A stretch of 64,000 nucleotides of DNA, taken from Zantedeschia hybrid cultivar. Lineage: Eukaryota > Streptophyta > Magnoliopsida > Alismatales > Araceae. The first letter of the stretch is position 1; every line of letters begins with the position of its first letter. Position numbers and translations under genes: made by a program. Below the pieces are notes generated by a model, which was not told the origin of the DNA, did no database searches, and saw only the letters and a list, made by a program, of their open reading frames with translations. Below are positions 21,701 through 31,767 of this stretch, piece by piece. The stretch is taken from the NCBI GenBank assembly GCA_030544215.1, contig JARZZO010000008.1, positions 23,347,114-23,411,113 on the forward strand, read 5' to 3'.

Positions 21701-23844
21701 ATTCATAACGGACAGTTCAAGTATTTATATAATAAGATACTACCATATGATTATTTATAATAGTCTAAATATAAAGACACTATAATAATATTTGATGATA
21801 TTTTTGTAACGTTTTACTGCACATCCAAATCACTTCTGTAATAATTTTAATAAAAAAACTAAACTTACATAAGTAAATTATAGAATTTAGTATTTATTTT
21901 CAAGCTAACTAATTGGGTCAAGATCTGAAAAACTTCAAGAAACATTTTCATTTAAAGGAGCCCCCATATATACACGCAGTAATAAAAATAATAGGAGACC
22001 ATTCAACTTTCAAGTGCACCATAGCACATATGGGTGTAAGGTCACCTTCACATGTGAATTGCATTAAAGAAAAGAATGGTGCCGGCAATTCTGAAAATCT
22101 AATGTGAACTTTTGATTCCAAAACCAATCTGTTAATTGTCTTTTAGATTAGATGAGCATGCGGATAAAAAAATGTACTGAAAAAGTACCATAATTTGAAA
22201 AGCAAAAGTATATATCTAATCTTACATATCAGTGACAATATTATATGATCAATGGCACGTGTGAACACGGTGCGTATGGGCAGCTGTGATCTCTTCCTTG
22301 TCTGTAATTAAGGTCATTTCGCTTGCCAATAAAGAGTACTATCTTCTTAAAATCTTTAAAATTATAGATTATGATTCACAGCCCAATGTTATTTCTAAAG
22401 GTCCCTTAAGTCTTTTTAAATCTTAAAATTTTAATAAAAGAGAGTGGAAACAAGAGGTTGCAAGAAATTGATTCCGGTAAAGCTGAATGACCTAAAAGAC
22501 CATGCATCCACCATAGCAGTGCACCATGTATCTGCAGATCATAGCATAGAAAAGGGGCAAGGCTAGTCACTACTGAGGTTCGTGGTAGGAATGAGATTAT
22601 TGAGGCTCAATCTATCATCTTTCTCTCTTTACTTGCTTTGATTTATTTAATCAATATCAATAAAGTTCGATGTAATTTAGAACATAACAAGACTAATCAA
22701 AATAAAATAAAATAGAGTATGCAGAAGACAAATAAGTTTATATGATCTTATTCCTTAAGCATCGGTTTGATGGCTGCATTGCTTATTCCGGTATATATAA
22801 GCAAGTCCAATTTGCTTATACTGGAATAAATCTTATTTTGTTTTGGTAATTATTTATTCTTCTAATTAGAATAAGCTATTCAAACTAACTAAAATAAATA
22901 AAAATATGATAAATTAGATATCATTAATACTTATTTTAAATAGAATAAAAGATTCTAATATTAGGCAACGGTTTCTGTTTTTATTTTCTTCACTGGATTT
23001 TAAGATAAATTATACAGGAGAATAAAAATAATTTGCCGCTTGTGCAAGTTGTACCAGTGATGCTTTTGCAGCTCTTCCTTCCTATATACACTGTGAACCT
23101 TTTAATTTTCAATTTTCCTGCCATTAATTATTTTATCAAGAACTATATGTGAATACGAGCGAGTTCATCATCAACTCCCAACTTGTACGAATCTTTTTCC
23201 GCATGAACGTAAAAGGAGAATCTCTTGTTGCAATAATAAGATCAAAAGTGTTGAGACAAATATGCTTAAAAGTCTTGAAACATCTATCTAACTTATGATC
23301 ATCACTATAATTCGCGCGTAACAATTCTATGCGAAAAAATCTTCACTATGTGGACAAAATGAGATTGCTTGAAACCTCTCTCAAAGGCAAACAGTGAAAA
23401 ATCTCATCCTTCCATCATGTATCACATTGCAAAGAAGAAGAAGAAGAAGAAGATGATGGAGTGGGAGGGGAGGGGCAAAAAACCCACCCAGCAACTTTCA
23501 AGCCAGAATTATATATCATTGGGGATTAATCATTGCCAGAGCCCAAACTCATCGAAACGAGAAGTAAATAAAAGGTACTTACTACTTTATCTCCTGGTTC
23601 TACTGATCATATATACAGAAAGCCAAAAACCATATAGATATTAAGAATTATACTGGCTGGGGGTTGTGGGGTGGCGTAGAGGTACTGGTGGTTGGGGCGT
23701 ACCTTCACGCTGGGGAAGGCGGGTAAGCTGAGCGTTGGAGCGGAGGTCCTGAAAACAGCAGCTCAGAGTGGTCACCACCAAGAGTAGTAACACAGCTGGG
23801 AGCCTCCTCAGCGGCCCGAACACTGTTGGCCCTCCTCCTCTCAT
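9369..23844 (-). CDS. LRR / malectin-like receptor kinase, copy 1 (intact, 24 exons)
   Basis: Predicted plasma-membrane receptor kinase of the LRR-VIII-2 type (relatives of Arabidopsis At1g07650/At1g53430). Ligand unknown. Exons on the minus strand: 23844-23703, 21330-21162, 21068-20997, 20857-20786, 20671-20600, 20496-20425, 20256-20185, 20074-20003, 19882-19811, 19713-19642, 19548-19477, 17369-17298, 17161-17096, 16983-16918, 16833-16792, 16682-16633, 16525-16155, 15409-15214, 15139-15002, 13567-13449, 13345-13135, 12997-12760, 11520-11370, 9755-9369. They total 3066 nt, 1021 residues, normal for the family. All junctions are GT-AG and keep frame. Order: signal peptide (1 to about 38), Cys-rich LRR N-cap, about 12 LRRs (104-388), malectin-like domain (about 419-600), membrane span (618-644), kinase (683 onward). 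Glycine loop GEGGFGPVY 684-692, Lys705, HRD Asp803, DFG Asp821. Start chosen because it gives the signal peptide. Confidence 0.93.
9921..10029. repeat. Direct repeat in the last intron of copy 1
   Basis: CTTTAAGTTGGTGGTCTGGG and the bases just after it (to CTGTCCTTTTC) appear at about 9921-9952 and again at about 9996-10029, in the same direction with about 43 bases between. The bases between may be an insertion with a long target duplication, or this may be a local duplication. Confidence 0.7.
10254..10650. mobile_element. Small non-autonomous DNA element, hAT-like
   Basis: The 397-bp AT-rich element begins AGGGCTGTTCA and ends TGAAAGCCCT. It is flanked by perfect copies of ATGAGGCATT (10244-10253 and 10651-10660). 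The first 80 bases and last 100 bases are rich in CGGTT/AACCG words that can pair with each other. hAT elements make 8-bp duplications; the 10-bp match can be read as 8 bp plus two symmetric terminal bases, or as a Mutator-type duplication. It lies in the last intron of copy 1. Confidence 0.75.
11370..15139 (-). CDS. Copy 1 exons 19-23: membrane span and kinase core
   Basis: Exon 19 codes for the span LSIGAIVGIVIASCVLGM followed by LILILIWFC and a basic stop-transfer LRRKN. Exon 20 has TGYFSLKQIKTATRNFDP and the glycine-rich loop. Exon 21 has the AVK lysine and the LVYEYMENNSL hinge region. Exon 22 has IIHRDIKATNVLLD (an RD kinase) and KISDFGLAKL. Exon 23 has GYMAPEYATRGYLTDKADVYSFGVV. All residues needed for phosphotransfer are present, so activity is expected. 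Confidence 0.93.
15214..16833 (-). CDS. Copy 1 exons 15-18: linker and malectin-like domain
   Basis: Exons 15 and 16 are short (42 and 50 nt) and give the CLTKDLPCRG cysteine linker. Exon 17 (371 nt) begins NYQLFINCGGKKV and contains STYFLSESGKWAYSSTGDF, NPLSLKYYGLCLQNGNYSV and KLHFAEI, all hallmarks of the malectin-like domain in this family, ending RRVFDVSIQ. Exon 18 gives GKKVLNNFNIAE and the domain end at ISAISVTP. Malectin folds bind carbohydrate in animals; plant relatives often bind peptides or cell-wall sugars. Confidence 0.92.
15612..15880. mobile_element. MITE in copy 1 intron 17
   Basis: About 269 bp with inverted ends GCCTGTTTGGATG (left) and CATCCAAATTCAGGC (right). The inside is full of TTTATSATAAA-type short repeats. 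Flanks CATGG/TATGG may be a short target duplication. No coding capacity. Confidence 0.65.
16918..21330 (-). CDS. Copy 1 exons 2-14: N-cap and LRR array
   Basis: Exon 2 carries the LRR N-cap with the WDF/PCSWE motif and two more cysteines. Exons 3-12 are ten consecutive 72-nt exons, each starting after codon base 2 and each giving one 24-residue LRR (for example KGQNLTGVLPKEFGDLTSL and DGNDISGKIPSFIGNWTKL). Exons 13 and 14 are 66 nt and close the array. Most introns between them are short (about 85-125 bp). The exception is the intron between exons 11 and 12 (2.1 kb), which carries a LINE and a SINE. Confidence 0.93.
17517..17671 (+). mobile_element. Au-type SINE in copy 1 intron 11
   Basis: The body is flanked by perfect 13-bp duplications ACAAATCTCATTG (17504-17516 and 17672-17684). 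It contains a tRNA-like box A (GTGCAATGGTAAAG), the CCATTGTGACCTA block, a box B-like GGGTTCACATCTG, AAACAGCCTCTTTGCA and TACAAT, ending GGTTGCCCTTTTT. This order matches my memory of the plant Au SINE. It is antisense to the host gene and absent from copy 2 at this place. Confidence 0.85.
18604..19220 (+). mobile_element. 5'-truncated LINE fragment in copy 1 intron 11
   Basis: The insertion is flanked by TGTAGAATGT (18594-18603 and 19221-19230) and ends with an A-rich tail GAAAAAAAAA. Remnant coding near 18780-18860 (WSVRIQRNRS) resembles the reverse-transcriptase zinc-finger region near the end of plant LINEs. The left end has a scrambled repeat of AATGGGATCAGAATCAC (18612-18655), as often made during 5' truncation. 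The same site in copy 2 (near 55288) is empty. Confidence 0.75.
21387..21414. repeat. GA/CT microsatellite near the copy 1 exon 2 acceptor
   Basis: A run of about 14 GA units in intron 1. On the coding strand it is a CT tract about 60 bases before the exon 2 acceptor. Confidence 0.85.
23703..23844 (-). CDS. Copy 1 exon 1: signal peptide
   Basis: Codes for MRGGGPTVFGPLRRLP, then a hydrophobic run AVLLLLVVTTLSCC and ends PQRE before the donor GTACGC. Arg residues before the hydrophobic core make a typical secretory signal. It ends after codon base 1 and joins exon 2 to give VDALKAIAEKL, the conserved first helix of the family. A 2.4-kb intron follows. Confidence 0.9.
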
Positions 23845-23952
23845 CTCCCTTCCCCTCCTCTCCCCTTCACCTCTTCTTCACACACACGCACGCATACACA
23901 GAGGTGGGGAAGGAAGGAAGCAAACCTAAGAAGCCTCTCTACGATGCGTGGA

Positions 23953-23963
23953 GCCATATATAG
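23953..23963 (-). promoter_or_regulatory. TATA box and CT patch of copy 1
   Basis: On the minus strand CTATATATGGC lies about 110 bases before the ATG, directly downstream of a CT microsatellite (23962-23987). This is the usual layout of a plant core promoter with a pyrimidine patch. The leader would be roughly 80 bases. Confidence 0.6.
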
Positions 23964-23999
23964 CAGAGAGAGAGAGAGAGAGAGAGTTGCACATGCTTA

Positions 24000-25040
24000 T
24001 GCAATGGAGAGAAATTGAATCTTGTTAAGTGTAGGTGAAGAGTGGAGCGGGTAAAAAATAATTTGCTGTACCGCAACGAATTGAGGTGGAATGAATCGTC
24101 TAATTTGGTCTTGTCATTTAGAATCCGTGTGTCATTTTGTTCCAACTACTTAAATGCACTTTGACATTAGAAAAAATAAAATAAAAAATTAACACAGTCT
24201 GTGGGTAAATTTTTATTGCTTTTACTGACGTCAGATGTATTTAAGTGGGAGACACGGTCACATGCAACATCCAAATGGTGGGACGAGATTGAGCGACCCG
24301 TTCTATCAAGTTATTCTCAGAATGAGTAAATGCAAAGGGAGGAAGGTAACTTTTTACAAAAAACCCTTACCAGGAATGAAAAAAGATTCACGAGGAGGGA
24401 TGCTTTGACTTGTTGACTCCAATCCTCACCTACATCTAGAAGATCTCAGTTCTTCGTCAGATATTGCTGGGAGATACGCGGAGATGCTGACATCAGCGAA
24501 CACAACTGATTGGTGATTCACTCCTTCCGGATGTCAAGAAGATAATAAATAAGCGAGTTCGGGGTCAGGGTTCACTGGCGAACCACCCTGTTTCGCAGCA
24601 TAGCAGCTAAGGGGTGTGGTGATGGTCGTACCGTAGGATCCTAGTCAGATTTCTAATATATGACTTGTATTTTGTCCGAAGCTGAAATAAGTTAATGCCA
24701 AAAATCATGTGTTAGATGAATTGGAACACATTCGAGTTGGATTTATTGACCCTGATTCATGCTCATAAATTTCAAATCAAAATAGGTCAACTTAGAGTTA
24801 ACCCGTATCATCAAATAATTTAACGCGGATCTATTTTTTTTAAAACTGCATTAGTATTTTCACAAATATGAAGAAGGCTTCTATTCCCAATGACACTTGG
24901 CAAAGACGATTTGTCAATCAAACCTACAAGGACACCAATTTTTGGACACAACCATTCATACTAAATTTGATTGTTGTGTAAAAAGGTGAAAAATATTAAA
25001 TTCAAGATTCATATATTTGACCTAACCGTAATAAGGAAAA
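24000..25040. other. Upstream spacer of copy 1
   Basis: Mostly AT-rich non-coding sequence with no open frame giving a known protein. A somewhat more GC-rich patch lies at 24440-24640. Distal promoter elements may be here but none could be supported individually. Confidence 0.4.
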
Positions 25041-25057
25041 AATATTTTTAACATTTT

Positions 25058-25253
25058 TTTAAACAAATAGCCCAATAACTAAGAGGAGGAGAATACTAAG
25101 ACCTGAGTTCGAAACTCGACAACTACGGCCGAATGATGCGTGGGGAAAGGGAGTTCTGCCCGTGAAAAAGCTCCTCGTAGTGGGGTGGGGGTTTAACCCC
25201 GGGGCATTCCCGTCTGAGTGGAAGCAAGTGTCCGTTTGTGCATCGTGCCGGGC
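25058..25253 (+). mobile_element. tRNA-derived SINE
   Basis: The body is flanked by 17-bp duplications AATATTTTTAACATTTT (25041-25057 and 25254-25270). It has a box A-like stretch (TAGCCCAATAACTAAGA) and a clear box B (GAGTTCGAAACTCG), then a GC-rich tRNA-unrelated part ending CATCGTGCCGGGC. It differs in sequence from the Au-like SINE at 17517, so it is a separate family. Confidence 0.8.
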
Positions 25254-25270
25254 AATATTTTTAACATTTT

Positions 25271-27301
25271 AAACCTTTATTACATAGGCGTGCAATGTTA
25301 CTTTATTGCTTCCAAAACTAACACACAGAATTAAACATCTACGCGCAAGAATTTTTCGATTGCAAGAATGGAGACACTATTCCCAAACCTAGTCCACACC
25401 ACACCGCCGTCCTTGGACGCCGTCGCCCTCCAGTAGCAACACTGCACGACAAAAGAACATGGACTTTTAAAAGAGCCCAACGCCAAAGCATTGTCAACTA
25501 AAATTGTTTTAAATTTGTTCTCATTCATGTGTTATAGCATTTGTAAATTATGCAGGACCCCATCTACATTTCACACTTTATTCATATCAAACTTTGAGGA
25601 TAGGTGAATGGGGCATGCTTATGCACAGTCCGGTTGAAGTCCACAAATCTAACAAATCAAATTTTTTAAGCAAATAAAAAGGATTAATTGTAAATTTTAT
25701 TTGCAAAGTTATTGGTTTTATTTTCGTATTATTTTTAACAACTTTATTATAGTGCAATATTTACAAAAATACAACCTGTTATCACAGTTTGTAAGTATTT
25801 CATTAAAATATCTTAGTGAAGTATGGTTAACCTTTAATTAAAGTTTATAAAAGCGACTCTCTCACTCTGTATTTGTTTCACTGTCCCTCTTTCTCTCCCT
25901 TTGGCACAATTTGTTGGTCACAGGAATTTTTCTATAAGGATGTTTTCTGTCAAATTTGACAATTGAGGAAGAAATATTTCCTGCATCCTGAATGTAAGTT
26001 AATTGCAAAGGTTTTTTTTACAAGTATTGCTATGCAGTGATGCTATTAAAATTAATATAATTTAATATCAATAGTTTTACAATCTAAAAAGAAAAAGAAA
26101 AAGCTTGATTGAATCTGTAGTTTGTTGGTTTGGAGTCGGACTTTGTTATGAGCAACATGCACAAGTAGACGATCCGATGATACGGTCTTCATCTTAATTA
26201 AAATATTTTGAATATGGTGCTCATGTTAATTAAAATATTCTCCGAGTTGTGGAAATTGGGCGTCAAAAAATATGCCCCCACCTCCAGAGATATGATGAGT
26301 TTTTTCTTCCTAAACATAGATTAGCATGACTTGGTTTTATTTTCTAAGTACGGACTGAGATCAGACTTAATCAAACATTAGAAGTTTCTAGTTGGTCAGT
26401 TTCCAAAGGGTTAGTTTGATTTCATTTAAAATAAGGTGCATGAAAGTTTTGTTTTCAAAAAATGTAATAAAATGACTTATTTGATAATTTGAAAAAAATT
26501 AGTTAACAGAAAATTTAATTCATCTACTCCCCCTTTTTTTGATTTTGGGATTCAAAAAATGAGACTAAACTAAATGCTTTTTTTCAAAACAGTTGAAACG
26601 TTTCATAAGTACTAAATAATTAATTTTATTTATTTTCCTTGTAAATTAATTGATTCTATACTCTTAGCTTTTGTACAAAGAATACTTTAACAGATGGATC
26701 TTCTAATATCAGATACGTAGGTCATGGAGTACTACTTAATGATAAGAATAATATTTACCGTGAGCATTGAGGGGTTTTATTCGAAATTTTGCATTGAACA
26801 TTTTCGCTTGTCGATGAAAAAAATGATACACGGTTCGAACATTTTTTAATCCTGATAGAGAACTATAAATAAAGTTAATTAGGCAGTAAAAGTAGTTTGA
26901 TGTGAAAATAGGTGTTGTGAGTGATAAACATGTGAAAATGGGTGCTGTTTAGTTTGATATAAAAGATCATTTATGCTGCAAAATACTGTATTTTACATCT
27001 CAGAGAAATAAAATTTTTATTTTACAATATTTCACGTATAAACCTAATAACATATCAGCACCTTCATAAAGGACACTAGTTGATTCTAAGAATTATTGAT
27101 TCTAAGAATTATCCCCTTTCGAAATGTTTTCATTTATGATTAGCTACAGGTCACAATTGTTCTCAGCTGCCACATGTTTCGAACTGAGATTGAATGATCC
27201 CCATACTGATCCAAGATCTTCTATTTTATAAATCATCATATATTAGCACTCCTCGGTCAATTCATCTTTTCACTTATGGTGCATTTGTGATATAACATAA
27301 T
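25271..27301. other. AT-rich intergenic spacer
   Basis: No open frame, RNA gene or clear element was found. A short duplicated phrase TTGATTCTAAGAATTAT occurs twice near 27081-27112. Confidence 0.4.
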
Positions 27302-27795
27302 GTTGGTCTTGGTGTATATCGCATACCTAAGAGGGGTGGTGAATTGGATTTAAAAATTTACTTTTAAAATCACAAGAAATTTAAATTTAAATCTAAGAAA
27401 ACAAGTATAAATCAAGTAAGCAAACACACACGAGACACGCAATTATAGTAGTTCGATCCCAATTAATTAGATCTACGTTCACTCATGTACATCTCGTCGA
27501 TTATATCACTAGATAAGAAATCTAGAACACGTTAGTTGTAATCTAGCAATGCCTTACACAGAGTGTTTAAAACACCTTTGATGGCTTGAAGCCATCACAT
27601 ACGCTTTACCAATTACAAGCAACATAAAATACAAGAAAAGGAGGAGGGAAAGGAAGAGCTGGATGATGGACTCGATGCCGGAAGCTCTCTCTCAAATGTA
27701 ACTTTGATGAAGCACTTGGGAGGAACTTTATCTCTCTTGCACTCTCTCTCTCTTTTCTTCACTCATAGGATTGTTCTTCTCTTAGAAATGGCCCT
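27302..27795. repeat. Dispersed repeat A, copy 2
   Basis: Begins GTCTTGGTGTATATCGCATACC and aligns with 6025-6530 to the CTTAGAAATGGCCCTC block. This copy lacks the long T run. Probable retroelement fragment. Confidence 0.7.
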
Positions 27796-27799
27796 CTGA

Positions 27800-28115
27800 T
27801 TCAACTTAAAATGAAACATAATTAAAACACATGGTTAGAGAATGAAAGATGTGATTTTGTTATCATTAAAACCAAGGACAATATACAACACTAAAATCTA
27901 TTATGTGCATGTGCTTTTCAAAAGAATTATCGTCTTAGATTTGTTCCTCGTTCATATAATTCTGCTGCTCACACTATTGCTAGATTTGCAGTGTGTGCTC
28001 AGTCTGGGAGTACTTAAGAGTCCCTCCAATCATCCTCTTTGTATTACCCCCTATGTCTTTAACTTTTTGAAATGAATGAATGCCTTCTTAGCGTCAATAA
28101 ATAAAAGAAAAAGAA
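27800..28115 (+). mobile_element. LINE 3' tail (RNase H end)
   Basis: The frame around 27930-28016 reads RLRFVPRSYNSAAHTIARFA, then AVCAQSGST and a stop. This is the typical end of the RNase H domain in plant LINEs. It is followed by a short 3' UTR and an A-rich end (AATAAATAAAAGAAAAAG). The 5' part is missing. Confidence 0.6.
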
Positions 28116-28714
28116 ACTTTAATCATTTCAAAATAGAGGACCGTACGAGTCGCAACAGTAATAAGCGCGCGGGAGAATTTGACCTGCAGTCCAAAAGGGA
28201 ACATGCAGTTTTATTCCCGGTCCTCATCCCACATTTCATTACAGCCGGTCCTCCAATTTGTCATTTTTTAATTTCCAGTCCAAGACACACCTTTCCGTTA
28301 ACGGACGTTCATGTTAGAAGTCTTAAATGACAAGATTACCCTGCTGTCCAAAAGGGAACCATTCCACTTCACCTTCCAGTTTGAGTCTGTAGGTCGCCAG
28401 AGGAAACTAGTCCTTCGCTTTCTGGCTATTATTAAAGCAAACAATGTTATGCGTGATGCACTCACTTCATACTTGCAACAGAGCATCACAATGAACACGA
28501 TTTTCTGGACTCATGGAAATCCACACCTGGAGGGAAGGATGTATTGGACTTCAGTGATGGAGCAGCTCCTCGAGAGAGGAAAAATGTCTTTGACTTTGGC
28601 AAACTGTGAGAATTTTATAATTGTTGCTCTTTGGGCTCTCACATAAAGTTCAGTTTCTGTTTTTGCGCCATTCACAAATGTAACACTTCTATGGAGATAG
28701 AACTAATGATCCAA

Positions 28715-29869
28715 AAATTTCCCACCAGTGATGATTTTGAGCTTGATGCGGAATTTGGGAAAATATCATCCTTCAAGATGGATATGTCTGATCTAGATTT
28801 CTGTAGCCCTCAGAAGAAGACAGAGAAGTCCAAAGAAAGACCAGGAAAAGAAGTTACTTCAGGAAAGCTGGAAGGGAAAAAGGACCATTTTTCCTTCTCT
28901 TTTGACTTCAATGAGTACATACTCTATTATGCATTTGAATGTTGATTTAAGTCAATGTTAAGTTTTCTTCTTCTTATAAAATAGCATTTAAGAGGATCTG
29001 GTGGAAGAGCATTCTGCACATCAGCCGCTATTTTGAGCTTGTGTTTTGGTTGAATCTCAGGTTGGATACATTTGATCTTGACACAAACCTGCTTAAAGGG
29101 GAAAAGAAACCCAAGAAATGTGCAGAAGGTGATGTGCTTGATATTTTTGAGAATGACGTCAGGGACTTAGAAAAGTTAGGACGTACAAATGGCTCAAATT
29201 CTAAGGATCTGGTCAGCAGCAAAGTGGATCTTGATACCACAAAAAACAGCATTGCTGCCCCTGCAAATCCTGAGCAATGCGACATGCCTTACAGCAAGGC
29301 ACCAACTTTACAAGAGAACCAAATAGCTAATAGCTAATACCCAAGGAGGCAAAGAGAAAACTAGTAACTCTGAGGATAAAAGAGACTTTCAAGGTGAACA
29401 TCCATTGACAACAGGCCCTAAAAAACTAAATGATGAAAATTTTGTGCAGGATTTTTCTGTGCAATCTAATGATTATTCAAGGACAGAGATACTTCAACAA
29501 TTTCAAACTGCCGGTCCATCATCAGCTACAATTAGTGCTAATTCAGGTGAAGAAAAAGGTAATGCTAGCGTGAGATCAGAAGATTATTCTCGACCTCGGA
29601 CAAATAGCCTTGCCAAGGAAGATGCAAAATATGTAGCTGCAGTTTGCACAGAAGAATCAATGAACACTGATAATGAGCCAGAGAAAAATGAGAGTAACGA
29701 GAAAAATGCTGATCAGGGTAGTGCTATTTTCGAGGAATCACCCAAAATGCAGAAAGATATTGTAGATGATTCTGCAGGATCCGTCTTGAATAAAACATTA
29801 CTTGGACGGAGGAGTAATGAAGAAAAACTGAGGTCAGATTCGAAGGTTCTTGGATCGTCACTGCATAGG
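28715..29869 (+). pseudogene. Captured gene fragment (Asp/Ser-rich plant protein, unidentified)
   Basis: Two exons can be joined. The first, about 28715-28914, reads DDFELDAEFGKISSFKMDMS and ends FDFNE at a GT donor. The second runs from 29061 (after TCTCAG) to 29869, reading LDTFDLDTNLLKGEKKPKKC onward and ending at donor GTAAAC. Joining restores E-LDTFDLD in frame. The protein is acidic, rich in Ser, Asp, Glu and Lys, with no catalytic domain. It looks like an intrinsically disordered nuclear-type protein whose name I do not recognise. A 7-bp tandem duplication of AGCTAAT near 29324-29337 breaks the second exon. Both gene ends are missing, so it is a captured piece and not a full gene. Confidence 0.6.
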
Positions 29870-30199
29870 TAAACCACTTCATAATCAAAATTCATTTCTT
29901 CTATCCATAATGCCTCTGTTTATAAATTTGATTCATTTAGCCATGATAGTAGTCATTATCTCCCTTTCAATGCAAGTATCCATAGTACTTGAAGCCATTA
30001 ATTCAGACGTTGTCCACACAGCCAAATGAGCAGAGGTCACACTAGTGCATCACACACATTAAAAAATCTGTTTAAAATGCATCAGACATATTAAACACAC
30101 ACATCATCCTGTTAAAATTAAAATCATACATAATAATTGTCCAAAAATTGTCATAAGTTTCCAAACATACTAAAGCCTACGTAGTATCTGATAACATCA

Positions 30200-31110
30200 C
30201 AAAACAAACATATTGAATATAATGCAGTCTCCTAAACATCATAAGGATACAAGTCTTGATACAATCTCTGCTTCATCAGAATCACCATCACTCCCACCAT
30301 TAGCATCCGACACGGTTAGAAAAGAAAATGCCTTGGGTAAAGCTCTCCCATGACCATATTGGCCGATCTGGGTGCATAATTCAGAGTAATGTTCTGGTTC
30401 ATAAGCAGATGCTGGCAGGTCTGGATGATATTGAACACCTTCCAAGGAGGGTCCTTGAGGGATGCATTGATGATAATTAAGGCATCACCTTCAACCATCA
30501 CTCTGTTCTGGAACTGGTTTGCCATCATAAGAGCTTCGACAAGTGCCACAGCTTCCGCATAGCATGGATCGGCAAGGTGGCTAATAAGAGTCCTGCTCCG
30601 AACATGTCTACCCAGGTGGTCTTTAGCAATAATACCACAGGCCCCTTCCTCCCCGGAGATGGGGTGGGGGGACCAAGGAATGCTGGAGGTTGGGGGTTTC
30701 TTTGTAGCACTAGCTGGAGCATTACAGGAGCACCAGAAATCAAAGCCCACCATGGCTTGTCTCAGGATTACCAGAGGATTGGCGTTCCTCCCTTCTAGGG
30801 CTTTCTTACATCTGGATTTCCAGAGCTGCCACATGATAGAAAAGCACAGCCCCAAGGTGATCTTGTCCTGCGAATTTGGAGATATAGGAGGGCTAGCCCA
30901 TTCAATGATCCTATCAATTAATGTCTTATTGTCCATATCTGAGTGATAATTCAGAGGGGATGCGTTCCATACAAAACGAGCAATGTGACAGTAGAAAAGC
31001 ATGCGATTCTGGTGCCTGCACACAAACTTGGCAGGTGTTGTCGATTCTTGGAGTTGTTTTAGAAAAAATATCCGAGACAGGAATTGCCGAAACTGCATAC
31101 CTCCCAGCAA
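30200..31110 (-). pseudogene. LINE zf-RVT and RNase H remnant
   Basis: A 264-codon open frame (31110-30316) contains a zinc-finger-like part (CRHQNRMLFYCHIARFVW), IMWQLWKSRCKKALEG and an RNase H-like stretch (GACGIIAKDHLGRHV, AEAVALVEALMMANQ, MVEGDALIIINA, NYAPRSANMV). This is the C-terminal order of plant LINE ORF2. It is 5'-truncated, and a frameshift after SANMV moves the end into another frame. It lies inside the Pack-MULE. Confidence 0.75.
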
Positions 31111-31500
31111 GTCAAGAGGAAGCCGAAAGAGAGCGACAAGGGCACACCTCTCAGCAGGTCCTTCACGGCCTCACCGCCGCGCAGACCGGCAGGTCCTCCT
31201 CGCCGCCGCCGCAGCCGTACCTCCCACCTCACGTCGTCGTTGCAACCGCCGGCCCTAACATCAAGAGGAAGCCGCAAGGTCCTTCATGGCCTCGCTACTG
31301 CGCAGATCGGTAGGTCCTCATCGCCGCCGCCGCAGCCGCGCCTCCCACCTCACGTCGTCGTTGCAACCGCCGGCCTTAACATCAAGGTCCTTCACGGCCT
31401 CGCTACCGCGCAGATCAGCAGGTCGCCGTCGCAAGCTCCTTCACGGCCTCGCTATCGCGCAGATTGCCGCCGCCCCCGCCGCTCCTCCCGCCGCCCTACC
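31100..31500 (+). repeat. GC-rich tandem repeat inside the Pack-MULE
   Basis: A unit beginning GGTCCTTCACGGCCTC occurs at about 31158, 31279 and 31386, and as a GCTCCTTCACGGCCTCGC variant near 31435. The first two units share CGCCGCCGCCGCAGCCG and CACCTCACGTCGTCGTTGCA. Unit lengths are about 121, 107 and 50. GC content is far above the window average. Proline-rich frames cross it in several registers, but none is convincing as a protein. Confidence 0.75.
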
Positions 31501-31767
31501 GTCGTCACCGAGTTAGGAGGGGAGATTGGGGGCGAGGGGGTAACAGGAGGGGTGAGGGGAGTCACGGGTTGGGGGAAACGGGCGTCACGAGTGGGATTGG
31601 AGGGTATTTTGGGGTTTCGTTTTTTCAAAACAGTCTTAGCAAACGGAATGGATTTAAAGTTAAACGAATGTTAATCAGTGGACCTAATATGATGTTTTTT
31701 AGTAAAAGGACCAAAAATTATAGGTGACTTACTTTTTGGACTGCATATTCAAAACCCCTAAGCGCGC

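Larger units (their letters stand above)
28171..31758. mobile_element. Pack-MULE: Mutator-like element with captured cargo
   Basis: The 3588-bp element is bounded by perfect 9-bp duplications TAAGCGCGC (28162-28170 and 31759-31767), the length made by Mutator-type transposases. Its ends are inverted and similar: left GGGAGAATTTGACCTGCAGT, right (read inwards) GGGGTTTTGAATATGCAGT, both followed by CCAAAA. Weaker similarity continues inward for about 130 bases. No MURA transposase is present. The cargo is a spliced gene fragment (about 28715-29869, plus strand), a LINE RNase H remnant (minus strand) and a GC-rich tandem repeat. This is the composition expected of a Pack-MULE. Confidence 0.85.

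Noticed and set aside
28311..28646. A 111-codon open frame at the left of the Pack-MULE
   Set aside because: No recognised domain; it starts inside the terminal inverted repeat region and has no supported splice link to the captured exons.
31084..31674. A 196-codon Pro/Arg-rich open frame
   Set aside because: It runs through GC-rich tandem repeats where several frames are open at once, so it is not a credible protein gene.
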